Assembly: GCF_005893125.1 (NCBI RefSeq)
Contig: NZ_VCJS01000004.1
Coordinates: 89,294-153,293 of the forward strand
DNA length: 64,000 nucleotides
Source of the DNA: Nonomuraea basaltis
GTDB lineage: Bacteria; Actinomycetota; Actinomycetes; Streptosporangiales; Streptosporangiaceae
Reading direction: 5' to 3'
The number at the start of each line of letters is the position of its first letter. Positions within the stretch are counted from its first letter, which is position 1. Positions 15,486-22,964 of this stretch are shown piece by piece. The notes beneath the pieces were generated by a model. It was not told where the DNA came from. It searched no databases and saw only the letters and a list, made by a program, of their open reading frames with translations. The position numbers and the translations under genes were made by a program.

Positions 15486-16838
15486 ATGGACGTGCGGATG
15501 ATCTCCCGGGTGCTGTGGTTGAGAAGCGTGCTGCGCAGCCGTGAACGCTGGAGCAGGGCACGGCTGGGCGAGTATCAGCGCCGCCGGCTCGCCCTGCTGC
15601 GCGAGCACGCCTACGCCCGCTCGACCTTCTATCGCCACTTCCACCAGGGCCTGGCCCGCGCCCCGCTCGCCGAGCTGCCGGTGCTCACCAAAGCCGCCCT
15701 GATGGACTGCTTCGATGACCTCAGCACCGACCGCGAAGTGCGGCTCGCCGAGGTAGAGGAGTACCTGGAGACGCTGCGCGGTGACGACCGCTACCGGGGC
15801 CGGTACTGGGTGTCGGCGACCTCCGGCAGCTCCGGGCGCAAGAGCATCATTCCCAGCAACGCCCGCGAATGGGCCACCGTCATCGCCTCCTACGCCCGGG
15901 CCAACGAGTGGGCCGGCATCAGCGCCGGACCGCTCCATCCCATGGGCATGGCGGTGGTCAGCTCCACCACCGCCTGGCATCAGTCCGCCCGCGTGGCCGC
16001 CACCGTGCGCAGCCCGTTCATCCAGAGCGTCCGCCTGGACGCCGCGTCACCCTTGCCGGAGATCGTCGTCCGGCTCAACGAGACGATGCCGGAGGTGCTG
16101 GTGGCGTACGCGTCGATGATCCGCGCCCTGGCCGACGAGCAGCTCGCCGGGCGGCTGCGGGTTGCGCCGCGCGCCGTCAACGCCTCCTCGGAGGTTCTCA
16201 CCGAGGAGACCCGGGCCATGGCCGCGCGCGCCTGGGAAGCGCCGCCCTTCAACGTGTACGCCGCCACCGAGACCGGCGGCATCGCCGCCGAATGCGGCCA
16301 TCACCAGGGCATGCACCTGTTCGAAGACCTGGTGATCCCGGAGGTGGTCGACGAGAACTATCGGCCGGTCCCGCCCGGTGTGGCGGGCGACCGGCTGCTG
16401 GTCACGGTTCTGTTCAGCAGGACACTGCCGCTCATCCGCTACGAGATGACCGACCGGGTACGCCTGGCGACCCGGCCCTGCCCGTGCGGGCGGCCGTTCC
16501 GGCTGCTGGAGTCGATCGAGGGGCGCACCGACGACTTGCTCACGTTGCCCGCGCAAGGCGGCGGCTCCATCCGCGTCCACCCCGTCGTCTTCCACCAAGT
16601 CCTTGACCTGCTGGACGCCGCCGGATGGCAGGTACGCCAGGAAGACAAGGCTCTGGAGATCCTGGTCGCCGCACCCGGCGCCGGGTTCGACCCGGCCGAC
16701 ACCGCACGCCTGGTCCAGGCCGCGCTCGCCAGCGCTGGCGCGCTGCCACCCGAGGTCCGCGTGACGATCGTGGATACGATACCCGCCGGCGCGAGCGGCA
16801 AGCGCCCGCTTATCGTGGCTGCCCCCGGCACGTCCTGA
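15486..16838 (+). CDS. Phenylacetate-CoA ligase / coenzyme F390 synthetase-like adenylating enzyme
   Basis: Protein of 450 residues from the PaaK/FtsA-type (F390 synthetase) branch of adenylate-forming enzymes. The phosphate-binding loop is SATSGSSGRKS (about 113-123). YAATETGGIAAECG is the A5-like motif and GDRLLVTVLF and RYEMTDRV are the later core motifs. A CPCGRPF segment resembles the Cys-rich loop seen in this family. ATG 15486 follows AGGAGGAACCGG. The substrate is unknown; F420 adenylylation or activation of an aromatic/carboxylic acid are both possible. A DosR-like box lies 46 bp upstream, so hypoxic induction is inferred. Confidence 0.82.
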   Translation: MDVRMISRVLWLRSVLRSRERWSRARLGEYQRRRLALLREHAYARSTFYRHFHQGLARAPLAELPVLTKAALMDCFDDLSTDREVRLAEVEEYLETLRGDDRYRGRYWVSATSGSSGRKSIIPSNAREWATVIASYARANEWAGISAGPLHPMGMAVVSSTTAWHQSARVAATVRSPFIQSVRLDAASPLPEIVVRLNETMPEVLVAYASMIRALADEQLAGRLRVAPRAVNASSEVLTEETRAMAARAWEAPPFNVYAATETGGIAAECGHHQGMHLFEDLVIPEVVDENYRPVPPGVAGDRLLVTVLFSRTLPLIRYEMTDRVRLATRPCPCGRPFRLLESIEGRTDDLLTLPAQGGGSIRVHPVVFHQVLDLLDAAGWQVRQEDKALEILVAAPGAGFDPADTARLVQAALASAGALPPEVRVTIVDTIPAGASGKRPLIVAAPGTS

Positions 16839-16960
16839 GCAGCGTTGTCGTTGTGCTCGCGGGCGTTAGTCATTCCAGGGGCCGGGAGCGGCCACGTCGC
16901 AAGCCGTCCGGCGAACGGCACCGTGCGGGCACCTCACCGGGCGTGCGAGCGTCCTGCCTG

Positions 16961-17236
16961 TCAGCCGCCGACCGGGTGGTCATGCCTGCCGTGCAGGATG
17001 TCCAGCCTGGAGTGGTACTCCTCGGCATCGATTTCGCCGCGTGCGTACCGCTGTGCCAGCAACTCCTCCGCCGTCGGGGGCGGGAAAGCGGGCCCCGTGC
17101 GGGCGGTCCTGCTCACGTGTCGGGCGGCCAGCACGATCGCCGTGATCACCAAGCCCCAGAACACCACCGTGCTCAGACCCATGAGCGCATATCCCCAGCC
17201 GCCCATGTCGTTGTAGCCCCACCACATCATCGTCAT
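16961..17236 (-). CDS. SHOCT-domain small membrane protein
   Basis: Protein of about 91 residues. The N-terminus MTMMWWGYNDMGGWGY is rich in Met/Trp/Gly, followed by one transmembrane helix and a C-terminal SHOCT domain (EELLAQRYARGEIDAEEYHSRL). SHOCT proteins of this kind are often next to copper resistance genes. A GAGG just ahead of the start region fits ATG 17236 to 17227. Upstream are both a DosR-like palindrome and a perfect CTACTACTA operator, so the gene may respond to metal and to hypoxia (inference). Confidence 0.75.
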   Translation of the reverse strand: MTMMWWGYNDMGGWGYALMGLSTVVFWGLVITAIVLAARHVSRTARTGPAFPPPTAEELLAQRYARGEIDAEEYHSRLDILHGRHDHPVGG

Positions 17237-17270
17237 CACCTCGGATTCTCGTCGATGCCTTCATCCTGCA

Positions 17271-17310
17271 CCGGCGAGCGTTCATGAAAGTAGGGACCTT
17301 GGTCCCTACT
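17271..17310 (-). promoter_or_regulatory. DosR-like palindrome, near perfect, with phased partner
   Basis: Arms AGTAGGGACC and GGTCCCTACT flank a TT centre (17289-17310). On the minus strand a degenerate second box, AACGCTCGCC, starts 22 bp further on. The pair lies 35-70 bp upstream of the SHOCT gene. Confidence 0.7.
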
Positions 17311-17330
17311 ACTAGAGGAATTAGTAGTAG
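17306..17330. promoter_or_regulatory. CTACTACTA-N7-TAGTAGTAG operator
   Basis: A perfect 9-bp inverted repeat with a 7-nt spacer (GAGGAAT), the best copy of the window's second operator. It overlaps the end of the DosR-like palindrome, so the two regulators may compete or cooperate (inference). Confidence 0.7.
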
Positions 17331-17499
17331 AGGCTGAGGTGTGAGGCGGGCAACTCGTGGCTTGGTGCCTTGCCACACGAGCCGCCGACGGGAGGCCCGT
17401 GTGAAGCCGTGCATTCTCCCGCTCGGATCGCCGGCAGAAACCATCCGACGAGACCGTGCGGCACCGACCCGATGGGACAGGCGGTCAGCTGGACAGCAG

Positions 17500-17780
17500 A
17501 TCGTGATAACGGCAGACGACCGACCGCCGTCGCGGCAAGCGCCGCCACCACCAGTACCGACAGCACCGACGGGGTCTCACGGTTGCCCAACCGCCGCAGG
17601 TCGCCCAGCAGCCTGGCGATGATCCCCGAGGAGGAGATGTACGTAGCACCGGCCAGCGCCACAACTCCGACGCCGTCCAGGCCCAGCAACCAGCCCGCCA
17701 CGGCACCCGGGACGGCATTGGCCAGCAGATCCACACCCGCGGAGGGCAGGTGCCGGATTCTGACCGTCGTCCGCGCCCTC
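17500..17780 (-). pseudogene. N-terminal-half fragment of a CPA2 (KefB-like) antiporter
   Basis: The minus strand encodes VPGAVAGWLLGLDGVGVVAL, GATYISSSGIIARLLGDLRR and LGNRETPSVLSVLVV, the conserved sixth-helix and loop region of CPA2 antiporters. Nothing of the family is seen beyond these ends. The open frame continues to 17321 in unrelated sequence. The matching C-terminal fragment is at 11552-11745 on the same strand. Confidence 0.65.
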
Positions 17781-18010
17781 CCCGCAATACTGGCGGTCTA
17801 GGCGGCCGATGCGCGGGTGCAGATTGTCAGGTCTGAGTAGGGATCCCGCCGCGTTGTGGCGAAGTACCGGGAAGGGTCGACAAGCCGGTGTCGGACAGCT
17901 TCTTCGTCACGGGTCACACCGGGCCGTCCCGTGGCATCCACTGAGTTGGAGGCGGGAGGCCGGTGAGTGCCTCCGGCCCCCCGCCTCTATCCGCCCAGCG
18001 GTTTCTGGCG

Positions 18011-18100
18011 CTACTTCTTCGGGCGGGCGATGAACGACGTGATGACGATCGTGACAGCGAAGATCACGGAGATGATGACGATCGCGACGGGCCAATCCAT
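18011..18100 (-). CDS. 29-residue single-pass membrane peptide
   Basis: ATG 18100 with an excellent AAGGAGG Shine-Dalgarno at ideal spacing encodes MDWPVAIVIISVIF and then a second half ending in SFIARPKK before the stop. Residues 3-23 are one transmembrane helix with a basic cytosolic tail (positive-inside). The strong ribosome site and clean hydrophobic profile argue for a real gene. Function is unknown. It lies downstream of the DUF4389 gene on the same strand, 120 bp away. Confidence 0.6.
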   Translation of the reverse strand: MDWPVAIVIISVIFAVTIVITSFIARPKK

Positions 18101-18220
18101 GATGGCCTCCTTCCACGGAGCCTGGCCTTTCAACTCCACGCCCGCGGCGCTGCCCGCGCCAGGGACGAAGGTCCTGCCCAAGGTCCTGGAAACCGTTGCG
18201 GCTGTAAGAGCGGGTGCCCT

Positions 18221-19627
18221 TCAGGGACGGGGCGTCGGTGCGGCATGCGTGGCCTCAGGGACGGGGCTCCTGGTCAGGCGGATGCCGAACAGGATGAGCC
18301 CGACGCCGGAGATCAGCAGGATCCCGGTCGCGACGAACAACCAGGCGGTCAGTCCGTCCAGCCATGGAAGCGTGGCGGACAGCCGGAGGTCGGCCGAGAT
18401 TGTGGGGCTCGCGTCCGCGTTCATGATCACGATGGTCCAGTCGCCCGGTTCGATGTCCCATTCGAGGCTCCCGGACCCTGTCGCCGTCCAGAAGGTCTGC
18501 GTGGCGGGAGGTGTGGCCGGCTGCCCTCCCGCGTGCCGCGTGTAGGCGGTGTCGTCGGGACCCGGACCGAAGGTCAGACGGGCGATGCGGTCGTAGCCGA
18601 CGCCCTTCAGGTATGTGTCGACGTCGGCCCGGGGGCCGATGCCGACGAACAGCGGGGTGCCGGTGGATGACGTCTCGATGCGTACCTTGCCGGTGAAGCT
18701 GCGCAGGTACTCCACGCCCTCGCCACTGATGGCGATCTGGTCGGTGGTCAGCGCGTACGCCGGGGTGGAGATACGCTCGCCGGTCGTGCTGACGAAGCCG
18801 CTGCCGGTGCGGGACTGGGCGAGCACCGCCGAGAGCGAGCCGGTTGCGGCCGTGCCGATGGCGCCGAACGCGAGCAGCGCGCCCACGACGATCGCCACGA
18901 TCGAACCGGCGCCGTGCCGTACCGGCGCGTGTCGCGGCTCCGGCGGTGTCTCCATGCGCGGCAGCTCGTGGCCGCCCTGTTCGAGCCGGAACGGCGGGTA
19001 GACATCGGTCATGAGCGTCGCGTACGCGGCCACCCTGAGCGCCCACCGGTTCATCCCGAGCACGAGGTCGTAGAGGCCGTGCGGGTAGCGGCCGGTGAAC
19101 AGCAGGAACAGGGCGGCGATGAGGACCAGCAGCCCGATGAGCCCGCCCCAGTCGAGCGTGTAGAGCACGCCGCCGCCGTCAGGCAGGTCGCCGCGCCAGG
19201 AGATGACGCTGCCGCTGGTGAACAGGCCCACGATGAGGTAGTGCGGGATGGCCAGCAGCCACCACTTGATCAGCACCAGGCCGCGCGAGAGCCGTTCGGG
19301 GTAGTCGATCTCCAGCGTGGCCGGGTAGTCCGGCGCCGGGCCGAGGGTGAAAGGCGGATAGCGGTCGGTCCCCAAGGCGCCGTAGGTGTAATAGGCCACC
19401 CGCCAGGTCCAGCGCAGCACGCCGAGGTTGAAGTCGAACAGCGCGCGGGGGTAGCGGCCGGTGAACAGGATCGCGAAGAACGCGATGACGGTGAGGACGC
19501 CGAAGGCGATCCACAGGAAGCCGAGCACGATGTAGTGGGGGATCGCCAGGAACCATTTGACGATCCAGAGGCCCCGGTTCAGCGGCTCCTCGAGCCGGGC
19601 CTCGACTCGTACGGGATAGGTAGTCAT
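18221..19627 (-). CDS. DUF4389 membrane protein (two DUF4389 units plus exported domain)
   Basis: Protein of 468 residues. Residues 1-225 contain two DUF4389-type repeats, each with paired helices and the motif FTGRYPRALFDF or FTGRYPHGLYDLVLGMNRW. A transmembrane helix follows near 245-265, then an exported domain of about 160 residues (EYLRSFTGKVRIE, TFWTATGSGSLEWDIEPGDW) and a final C-terminal helix. Function is unknown. ATG 19627 begins MTTYPVRVEA. It is divergent from the PLDc-like/Ddn-like pair. A DosR-like half palindrome (GGGACTTTCGACC on the minus strand, 19663-19676) lies 36 bp upstream. Confidence 0.8.
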   Translation of the reverse strand: MTTYPVRVEARLEEPLNRGLWIVKWFLAIPHYIVLGFLWIAFGVLTVIAFFAILFTGRYPRALFDFNLGVLRWTWRVAYYTYGALGTDRYPPFTLGPAPDYPATLEIDYPERLSRGLVLIKWWLLAIPHYLIVGLFTSGSVISWRGDLPDGGGVLYTLDWGGLIGLLVLIAALFLLFTGRYPHGLYDLVLGMNRWALRVAAYATLMTDVYPPFRLEQGGHELPRMETPPEPRHAPVRHGAGSIVAIVVGALLAFGAIGTAATGSLSAVLAQSRTGSGFVSTTGERISTPAYALTTDQIAISGEGVEYLRSFTGKVRIETSSTGTPLFVGIGPRADVDTYLKGVGYDRIARLTFGPGPDDTAYTRHAGGQPATPPATQTFWTATGSGSLEWDIEPGDWTIVIMNADASPTISADLRLSATLPWLDGLTAWLFVATGILLISGVGLILFGIRLTRSPVPEATHAAPTPRP

Positions 19628-19662
19628 TCTCCCAGCGCATCACCGTCCCGCACGGGCGCCTG

Positions 19663-19698
19663 CGGTCGAAAGTCCCGACCTGCGCGCCGATGGACACC
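19663..19698 (-). promoter_or_regulatory. Candidate DosR-like box (DUF4389 gene)
   Basis: Minus-strand GGGACTTTCGACC with a weak GGTGTCCATCGG partner about 23 bp upstream. The second arm is imperfect. Confidence 0.4.
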
Positions 19699-19711
19699 TG
19701 TCACAGAAGAA

Positions 19712-19747
19712 GGGTCCAAAGACGCCCGGACGTGTGACTTCGTCCTC
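19712..19747 (+). promoter_or_regulatory. Paired DosR-like boxes (PLDc-like/Ddn-like operon)
   Basis: GGGTCCAAAGACGCC and GTGACTTCGTCCTCC with their GTC/GAC trinucleotides 22 bp apart. They end 55 bp before the 19803 start. Confidence 0.6.
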
Positions 19748-19802
19748 CAGACCGCAGCCGACACGGTCGTCACCCTGGTGCTGGAGAGAAGGGGGCCAGT
19801 CG

Positions 19803-20018
19803 ATGCGCTGGAACGAGCTGTCGAAGAGGCACCGGGGCACGCTGATGGTGCTGGTTTCCGCGGAGGTCGCGCTCACGACGGCCGCCGCGGTGGATCTGTG
19901 CTTCCGCCCCAAGGAGGACGTGCGCGGGCGCAAGGGCCTGTGGTGGCTTGGGATCTTCGTCCAGCCGGTCGGCCCGATCGCCTACCTGCTGTGGGGCCGA
20001 CGCCGGCCATGTCCGTGA
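19803..20018 (+). CDS. PLD nuclease N-terminal (PLDc_N)-like small membrane protein
   Basis: Protein of 71 residues with two transmembrane helices and a short loop, ending in PVGPIAYLLWGRRRP, the typical close of PLDc_N domain proteins. It has no phospholipase domain. ATG 19803 follows AAGGGGG. The stop overlaps the start of the next gene by ten bases, so the two are co-translated. The molecular role is unknown. Confidence 0.7.
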   Translation: MRWNELSKRHRGTLMVLVSAEVALTTAAAVDLCFRPKEDVRGRKGLWWLGIFVQPVGPIAYLLWGRRRPCP

Positions 20019-21058
20019 TCTCGCTGTGGAGTGCCCTGGATCGTCTCCAGACGCTCCTGGTGAACCCGCTCGTCGCCTGGTTGCTCCAGACGCCGTTGCA
20101 TGACCTGCTGTCGAGCCGGGTCATGCTGCTCACCGTCACCGGCCGCAGGAGCGGCGCCGCCATCCGGCTGCCCGTTCAGTACGAGCGGCACGGGGACACC
20201 TTCACGGTGATCAGCAGGCCGTCGCGGCTGTGGTGGCGCAACCTCGAGGGCGGCGCCCCCGTGCAACTGGTCCTGAGGGGAGAGATGCGGCGCGGCCACG
20301 CGACGGTCAGCCGGGAATCGGCACACGTGGTGGCGGCTGAGCAGCAAGGTCATGTCCTCAAGTCGCGCATTGCACCCGGCGGCCCCGTCGTCGTCATCCG
20401 CCTCGGAACGCAGGACCCTGCCCCGGCCCGGGGCGGCGAGCGTATGTGGTGGCGCTGGACGCGGGCGGTCACGCTGGGGGAGATGGCCGGATTCACCGTG
20501 CCGGCGGTGGTGGGGGCCGTGGTGTCCGGACCCGAGTGGGGGATGCTGGGCATCGGGCCGCTCCTGCAGGGAGCGGCGATCGTCATGGCGGGAGCCGTGG
20601 AAGGCGCGATCCTCGGCCTGGCGCAGGCGTACGCGCTCAGGTCCGCGCTTCCCGCGATCGCCACCCGCGACTGGGTACGGGCGACGGCGGTAGGGGCCGT
20701 CATGGCGTGGATCGTCGGTGCGATGCCGATCGTTCTGGGTGAACGCGTGCTGCGGTGGCCGCCTGCTGTGCTCGCCCTGCTCGGGCTGACCCTGCTGGTC
20801 GCCATGGGGCTGCTGCAATGGCGGGTGCTGCGCCGGCACGTGCGCCGGGCCTTCTGGTGGGTGATCGCGACCGCGGGCTCCTGGCTCGTCGCGCTGGGCG
20901 CGTTCGCCCTGGTGACCACGCCGTTGTGGCAGGAGGGGCAACCTGGCTGGCTGGTCGTCGCCATCGGCCTGCTCGGCGGGGCCGTCATGGCGGCCACGGT
21001 GGCGGCACTCACCGGGGCCGCGCTGGTGCGCCTGCCCCTCCGCCCGCGGCCGCAGTGA
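20009..21058 (+). CDS. Ddn-like F420-dependent nitroreductase domain fused to a six-helix membrane domain
   Basis: Protein of 349 residues. Residues 1-140 look like the deazaflavin (F420)-dependent nitroreductase/DUF385 fold: PLHDLLSSRVMLLTVTGRRS, then GAAIRLPVQYERHGDTFTV and RLWWRNLEGGAPVQLVLRG. After PARGGERMWW, residues 150-349 form about six transmembrane helices. Ddn proteins reduce quinones and nitro compounds at the membrane, so a membrane anchor is plausible. ATG 20009 is chosen because it fits the Ddn N-terminus. An internal ATG at 20444 could mark two originally separate genes. Confidence 0.75.
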   Translation: MSVISLWSALDRLQTLLVNPLVAWLLQTPLHDLLSSRVMLLTVTGRRSGAAIRLPVQYERHGDTFTVISRPSRLWWRNLEGGAPVQLVLRGEMRRGHATVSRESAHVVAAEQQGHVLKSRIAPGGPVVVIRLGTQDPAPARGGERMWWRWTRAVTLGEMAGFTVPAVVGAVVSGPEWGMLGIGPLLQGAAIVMAGAVEGAILGLAQAYALRSALPAIATRDWVRATAVGAVMAWIVGAMPIVLGERVLRWPPAVLALLGLTLLVAMGLLQWRVLRRHVRRAFWWVIATAGSWLVALGAFALVTTPLWQEGQPGWLVVAIGLLGGAVMAATVAALTGAALVRLPLRPRPQ

Positions 21059-21097
21059 TCGACACCGGAGCGCACCCTGTGCGATCCGGTTCCAGCG

Positions 21098-21134
21098 ATG
21101 CCGATGGTCCCGGCGAAAGAGGACTTCGTCCTCT
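21098..21134 (+). promoter_or_regulatory. Paired DosR-like boxes (Hsp20)
   Basis: GCCGATGGTCCC (21100-21111) and AGAGGAC-TTC-GTCCTCT (21118-21134). The GCC/GAC positions are 22 bp apart. The second is a perfect 7-bp inverted repeat. Confidence 0.65.
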
Positions 21135-21199
21135 GCCGCCGTGGGCCCGTCAGGCGTGAGCTGGAGATGTGGAAATCGGGACCACGGAAGGAGGCTGCG

Positions 21200-21613
21200 A
21201 TGAACCTGCCTGAGCGGCGGGACATCAGGTTCCCGTTCCCGGAGCTGGTCGAGTGGCTGGAGCACCCGATGTTCGGGTTCCGGCCGTTCGGACAGATCCT
21301 GCGGATCGAGGACTACATCGCGGACGGCCGGTACGTTCTGCGCGCCGAGCTGCCCGGGATCGACCCCGGCAAGGACGTCGAGGTCACCCTGGACGACGGC
21401 GTGCTCCACATCCGGGCGGAGAAGACCCGGATGACCACCGAGCCGCACCGCTCCGAGTTCGCCTACGGGGCGCTCTCTCGGTCGGTGACGCTGCCCGAGA
21501 CGGCCAAGACCGATGACGTCAAGGCCAGCTATACGGGCGGTGTCCTGGAGGTCAGCGTGGGGCTGGCCGAAGGAAAGAAGGCGGAAGGCCGGCGGATCAC
21601 CGTCGAGCACTGA
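21200..21613 (+). CDS. Hsp20/alpha-crystallin family small heat shock protein
   Basis: Protein of 137 residues. The alpha-crystallin domain spans about 40-130: EDYIADGRYVLRAELPGIDP, then VTLDDGVLHIRAEK, FAYGALSRSVTLPE and the final GGVLEVSVGL (the G-V-L motif). It acts as an ATP-independent holdase in the cytoplasm. ATG 21200 follows AAGGAGG at ideal spacing; the frame extends upstream without a better start. The mycobacterial counterpart HspX/Acr is a top DosR target, and a phased box pair lies 65-100 bp upstream here. A strong stem-loop terminator follows. Confidence 0.92.
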   Translation: MNLPERRDIRFPFPELVEWLEHPMFGFRPFGQILRIEDYIADGRYVLRAELPGIDPGKDVEVTLDDGVLHIRAEKTRMTTEPHRSEFAYGALSRSVTLPETAKTDDVKASYTGGVLEVSVGLAEGKKAEGRRITVEH

Positions 21614-21623
21614 CGCCTGGGAC

Positions 21624-21653
21624 GAGCGCGGGCCGGGACGCCTGCCCGCGCTC
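21624..21653 (+). terminator. Stem-loop terminator after hsp20
   Basis: A perfect 10-bp stem, GAGCGCGGGC and GCCCGCGCTC, with a 10-nt loop, starting 11 bases after the stop. No U-tract, as is common in actinobacteria. Confidence 0.65.
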
Positions 21654-21676
21654 CCTATCGCTGAAGAAGGTCCATG

Positions 21677-22106
21677 ATGAACAGAGCGATCGTCGTAGGG
21701 GTCGATGGCTCGCAGGCGGCGAAGTCAGCCCTCACCTGGGCGGCCGAGGACGCCGCACGGAGAAGCCTGCCGCTGCGCATCGTGCATGTGCGCGAGCCCT
21801 GGACGGCCGAGCACCCGCTCATCGCCTCCAGCGCCAAGGAGGCCTTGACAGAGCGGGACAACCTGCTGCTCGCCAGCGCCGCCGAGCAGGCCCGTGCGCT
21901 CGCCTCGGGGACGCGGATCTCGACTGCTCTGATCACCGGCGCGGTGACCGAACGGCTCAGAAGCGAGTCGGAGACGGCCGATACCGTGGTCGAGATGGTG
22001 GAGTCGGTCGTTGGAGGGCACCCGGTCCCGGCTCTGGCCGAGGCCTCGCGGGTAGCCGACCTCGTGGTGGTCGGGTCGCGCGGGCTCGGCGGGTTCACCT
22101 CGGCTG
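21677..22106 (+). pseudogene. Truncated universal stress protein (fused by deletion to DUF6544)
   Basis: Starts as a normal USP: IVVGVDGSQAAKSALTWAAE, then VHVREPW and the ATP-site beginning ADLVVVGSRGLGGFTS. It is cut right there, before the remainder of the signature (IGSV) and the last strand. After about 22100 the frame continues in unrelated sequence to 22504. AAGG at 21667-21670 favours ATG 21677. The downstream part of the same DNA is a DUF6544 tail in another frame, so one deletion joined two genes. Confidence 0.75.
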
Positions 22107-22523
22107 CTCGACGCCTTTTCGCTGATGTCAGGCACTGGGGCGGACGTCACCAGGAGCGCCGCTGGGAGACTCGCCTGCGAGTTCGTGCTGGCGCCCGCGG
22201 TCGCGCTCGACCCGCGCGTGCGGTGGAAGGCGCTCGACGAGCGACGGGCGGTCGCCAGTCTTCCGGTCGGCTCCCAGGATCACGACGTGACCCTGACCAT
22301 CGCACCCGACGGCCGGCTGGAGAGCGTCACCATGGATCGTTGGGGCAATCCCGACAAGGGCGCCTATCGCCAGCATCTGTTCGGCATCGAATGCGAGGAC
22401 GAGACCGTCTTCGACGGGTTCACTCTGCCTGCACGGATACGGGGTGGCTGGTGGCCGGGAACGGCGCGCTGGCCCGACGGCGAGTTCATCCGCTTCACCC
22501 TTGACGGTGCGCTGTTCCGATGA
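22107..22523 (+). pseudogene. C-terminal fragment of a DUF6544-type protein
   Basis: The frame reads DVTRSAAGRLACEFVLAP, then LPVGSQDHDVTLTIAPDG, RWGNPD, HLFGIECEDE and RGGWWPGTARWPDGEFIRFT to the stop. This matches the C-terminal half of DUF6544 proteins (usually about 250-300 residues). Only about 130 residues remain and no own start is credible. It was joined to the USP stub by deletion. Whether a product is made from ATG 22125 is unknown. Confidence 0.6.
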
Positions 22524-22562
22524 GCGCCCAAGGCGCGATCAGTACGGCAGCGCGGAGCGGGG

Positions 22563-22605
22563 TGGTCCTTGGCACCTACCGGACAAGGACCTTGGTCCCT
22601 GTCCG
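22563..22605 (+). promoter_or_regulatory. DosR-like boxes, distal pair (hyp operon)
   Basis: Main palindrome: arms CGGACAAGGACC (22580-22591) and GGTCCCTGTCCG (22594-22605), TT centre, one mismatch. A weaker GGTCCTTGGCACC lies 23 bp upstream. With the proximal pair this makes four boxes ahead of hypC. Confidence 0.65.
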
Positions 22606-22637
22606 AGCCTGGCGCTGGAGGTAGGTGGCCGCCTTGA

Positions 22638-22670
22638 GGACCTAAGTCACCAAGGCGCGGGACGTTCGCC
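22638..22670 (+). promoter_or_regulatory. DosR-like boxes, proximal pair (hyp operon)
   Basis: GGACCTAAGTCAC at 22638-22650 and CGGGACGTTCGCC at 22658-22670, GAC to GAC 22 bp. The same two-part element, with identical spacing, recurs at 38617-38650 and 49359-49393. Confidence 0.7.
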
Positions 22671-22730
22671 GCTGTGCGCTGGGGGTGGGCCAAGGCGACC
22701 GTGGGAGGTGAAAGCGAGATGGGAGCCGTC

Positions 22731-22964
22731 ATGTGCCTAGGAGTGCCGGGCCGGATCGTGGTTCGCGACGGCGAGATGGGGACCGTGGACTTCGACGGAC
22801 TGCGCCGCGAGGTGTGCCTGTCCTACACCCCGGAGGCCGGGATCGGGAACTACGTGATCGTGCACGTCGGGTTCGCGATCTCCGTGCTGGACGAGGACGA
22901 GGCGCTGCGCACACTGGCGGTGCTGCGTGCGATCCCTGGAGGGCTGGATGAAGTATCTCGCTGA
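22731..22964 (+). CDS. hypC: Hydrogenase maturation chaperone HypC
   Basis: Protein of 77 residues that delivers the Fe(CN)2CO precursor to the hydrogenase large subunit together with HypD. HypC needs an N-terminal Met-Cys, so ATG 22731 (MCLGVPGRI) is chosen over the upstream ATG 22719. A GGGAG sits five bases before it. The rest follows the family: [33 protein letters not shown] and DEDEAL. It overlaps hypD. It opens the hypCDE operon, which carries four DosR-like boxes upstream. Confidence 0.93.
   Translation: MCLGVPGRIVVRDGEMGTVDFDGLRREVCLSYTPEAGIGNYVIVHVGFAISVLDEDEALRTLAVLRAIPGGLDEVSR

Noticed and set aside
18914..20008. Upstream extension of the Ddn-like gene to 18914
   Set aside because: Antisense to DUF4389 with low-complexity composition; ATG 20009 fits the Ddn N-terminus.
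22719..22730. HypC start at ATG 22719
   Set aside because: HypC requires Cys directly after the first Met, which only ATG 22731 provides.
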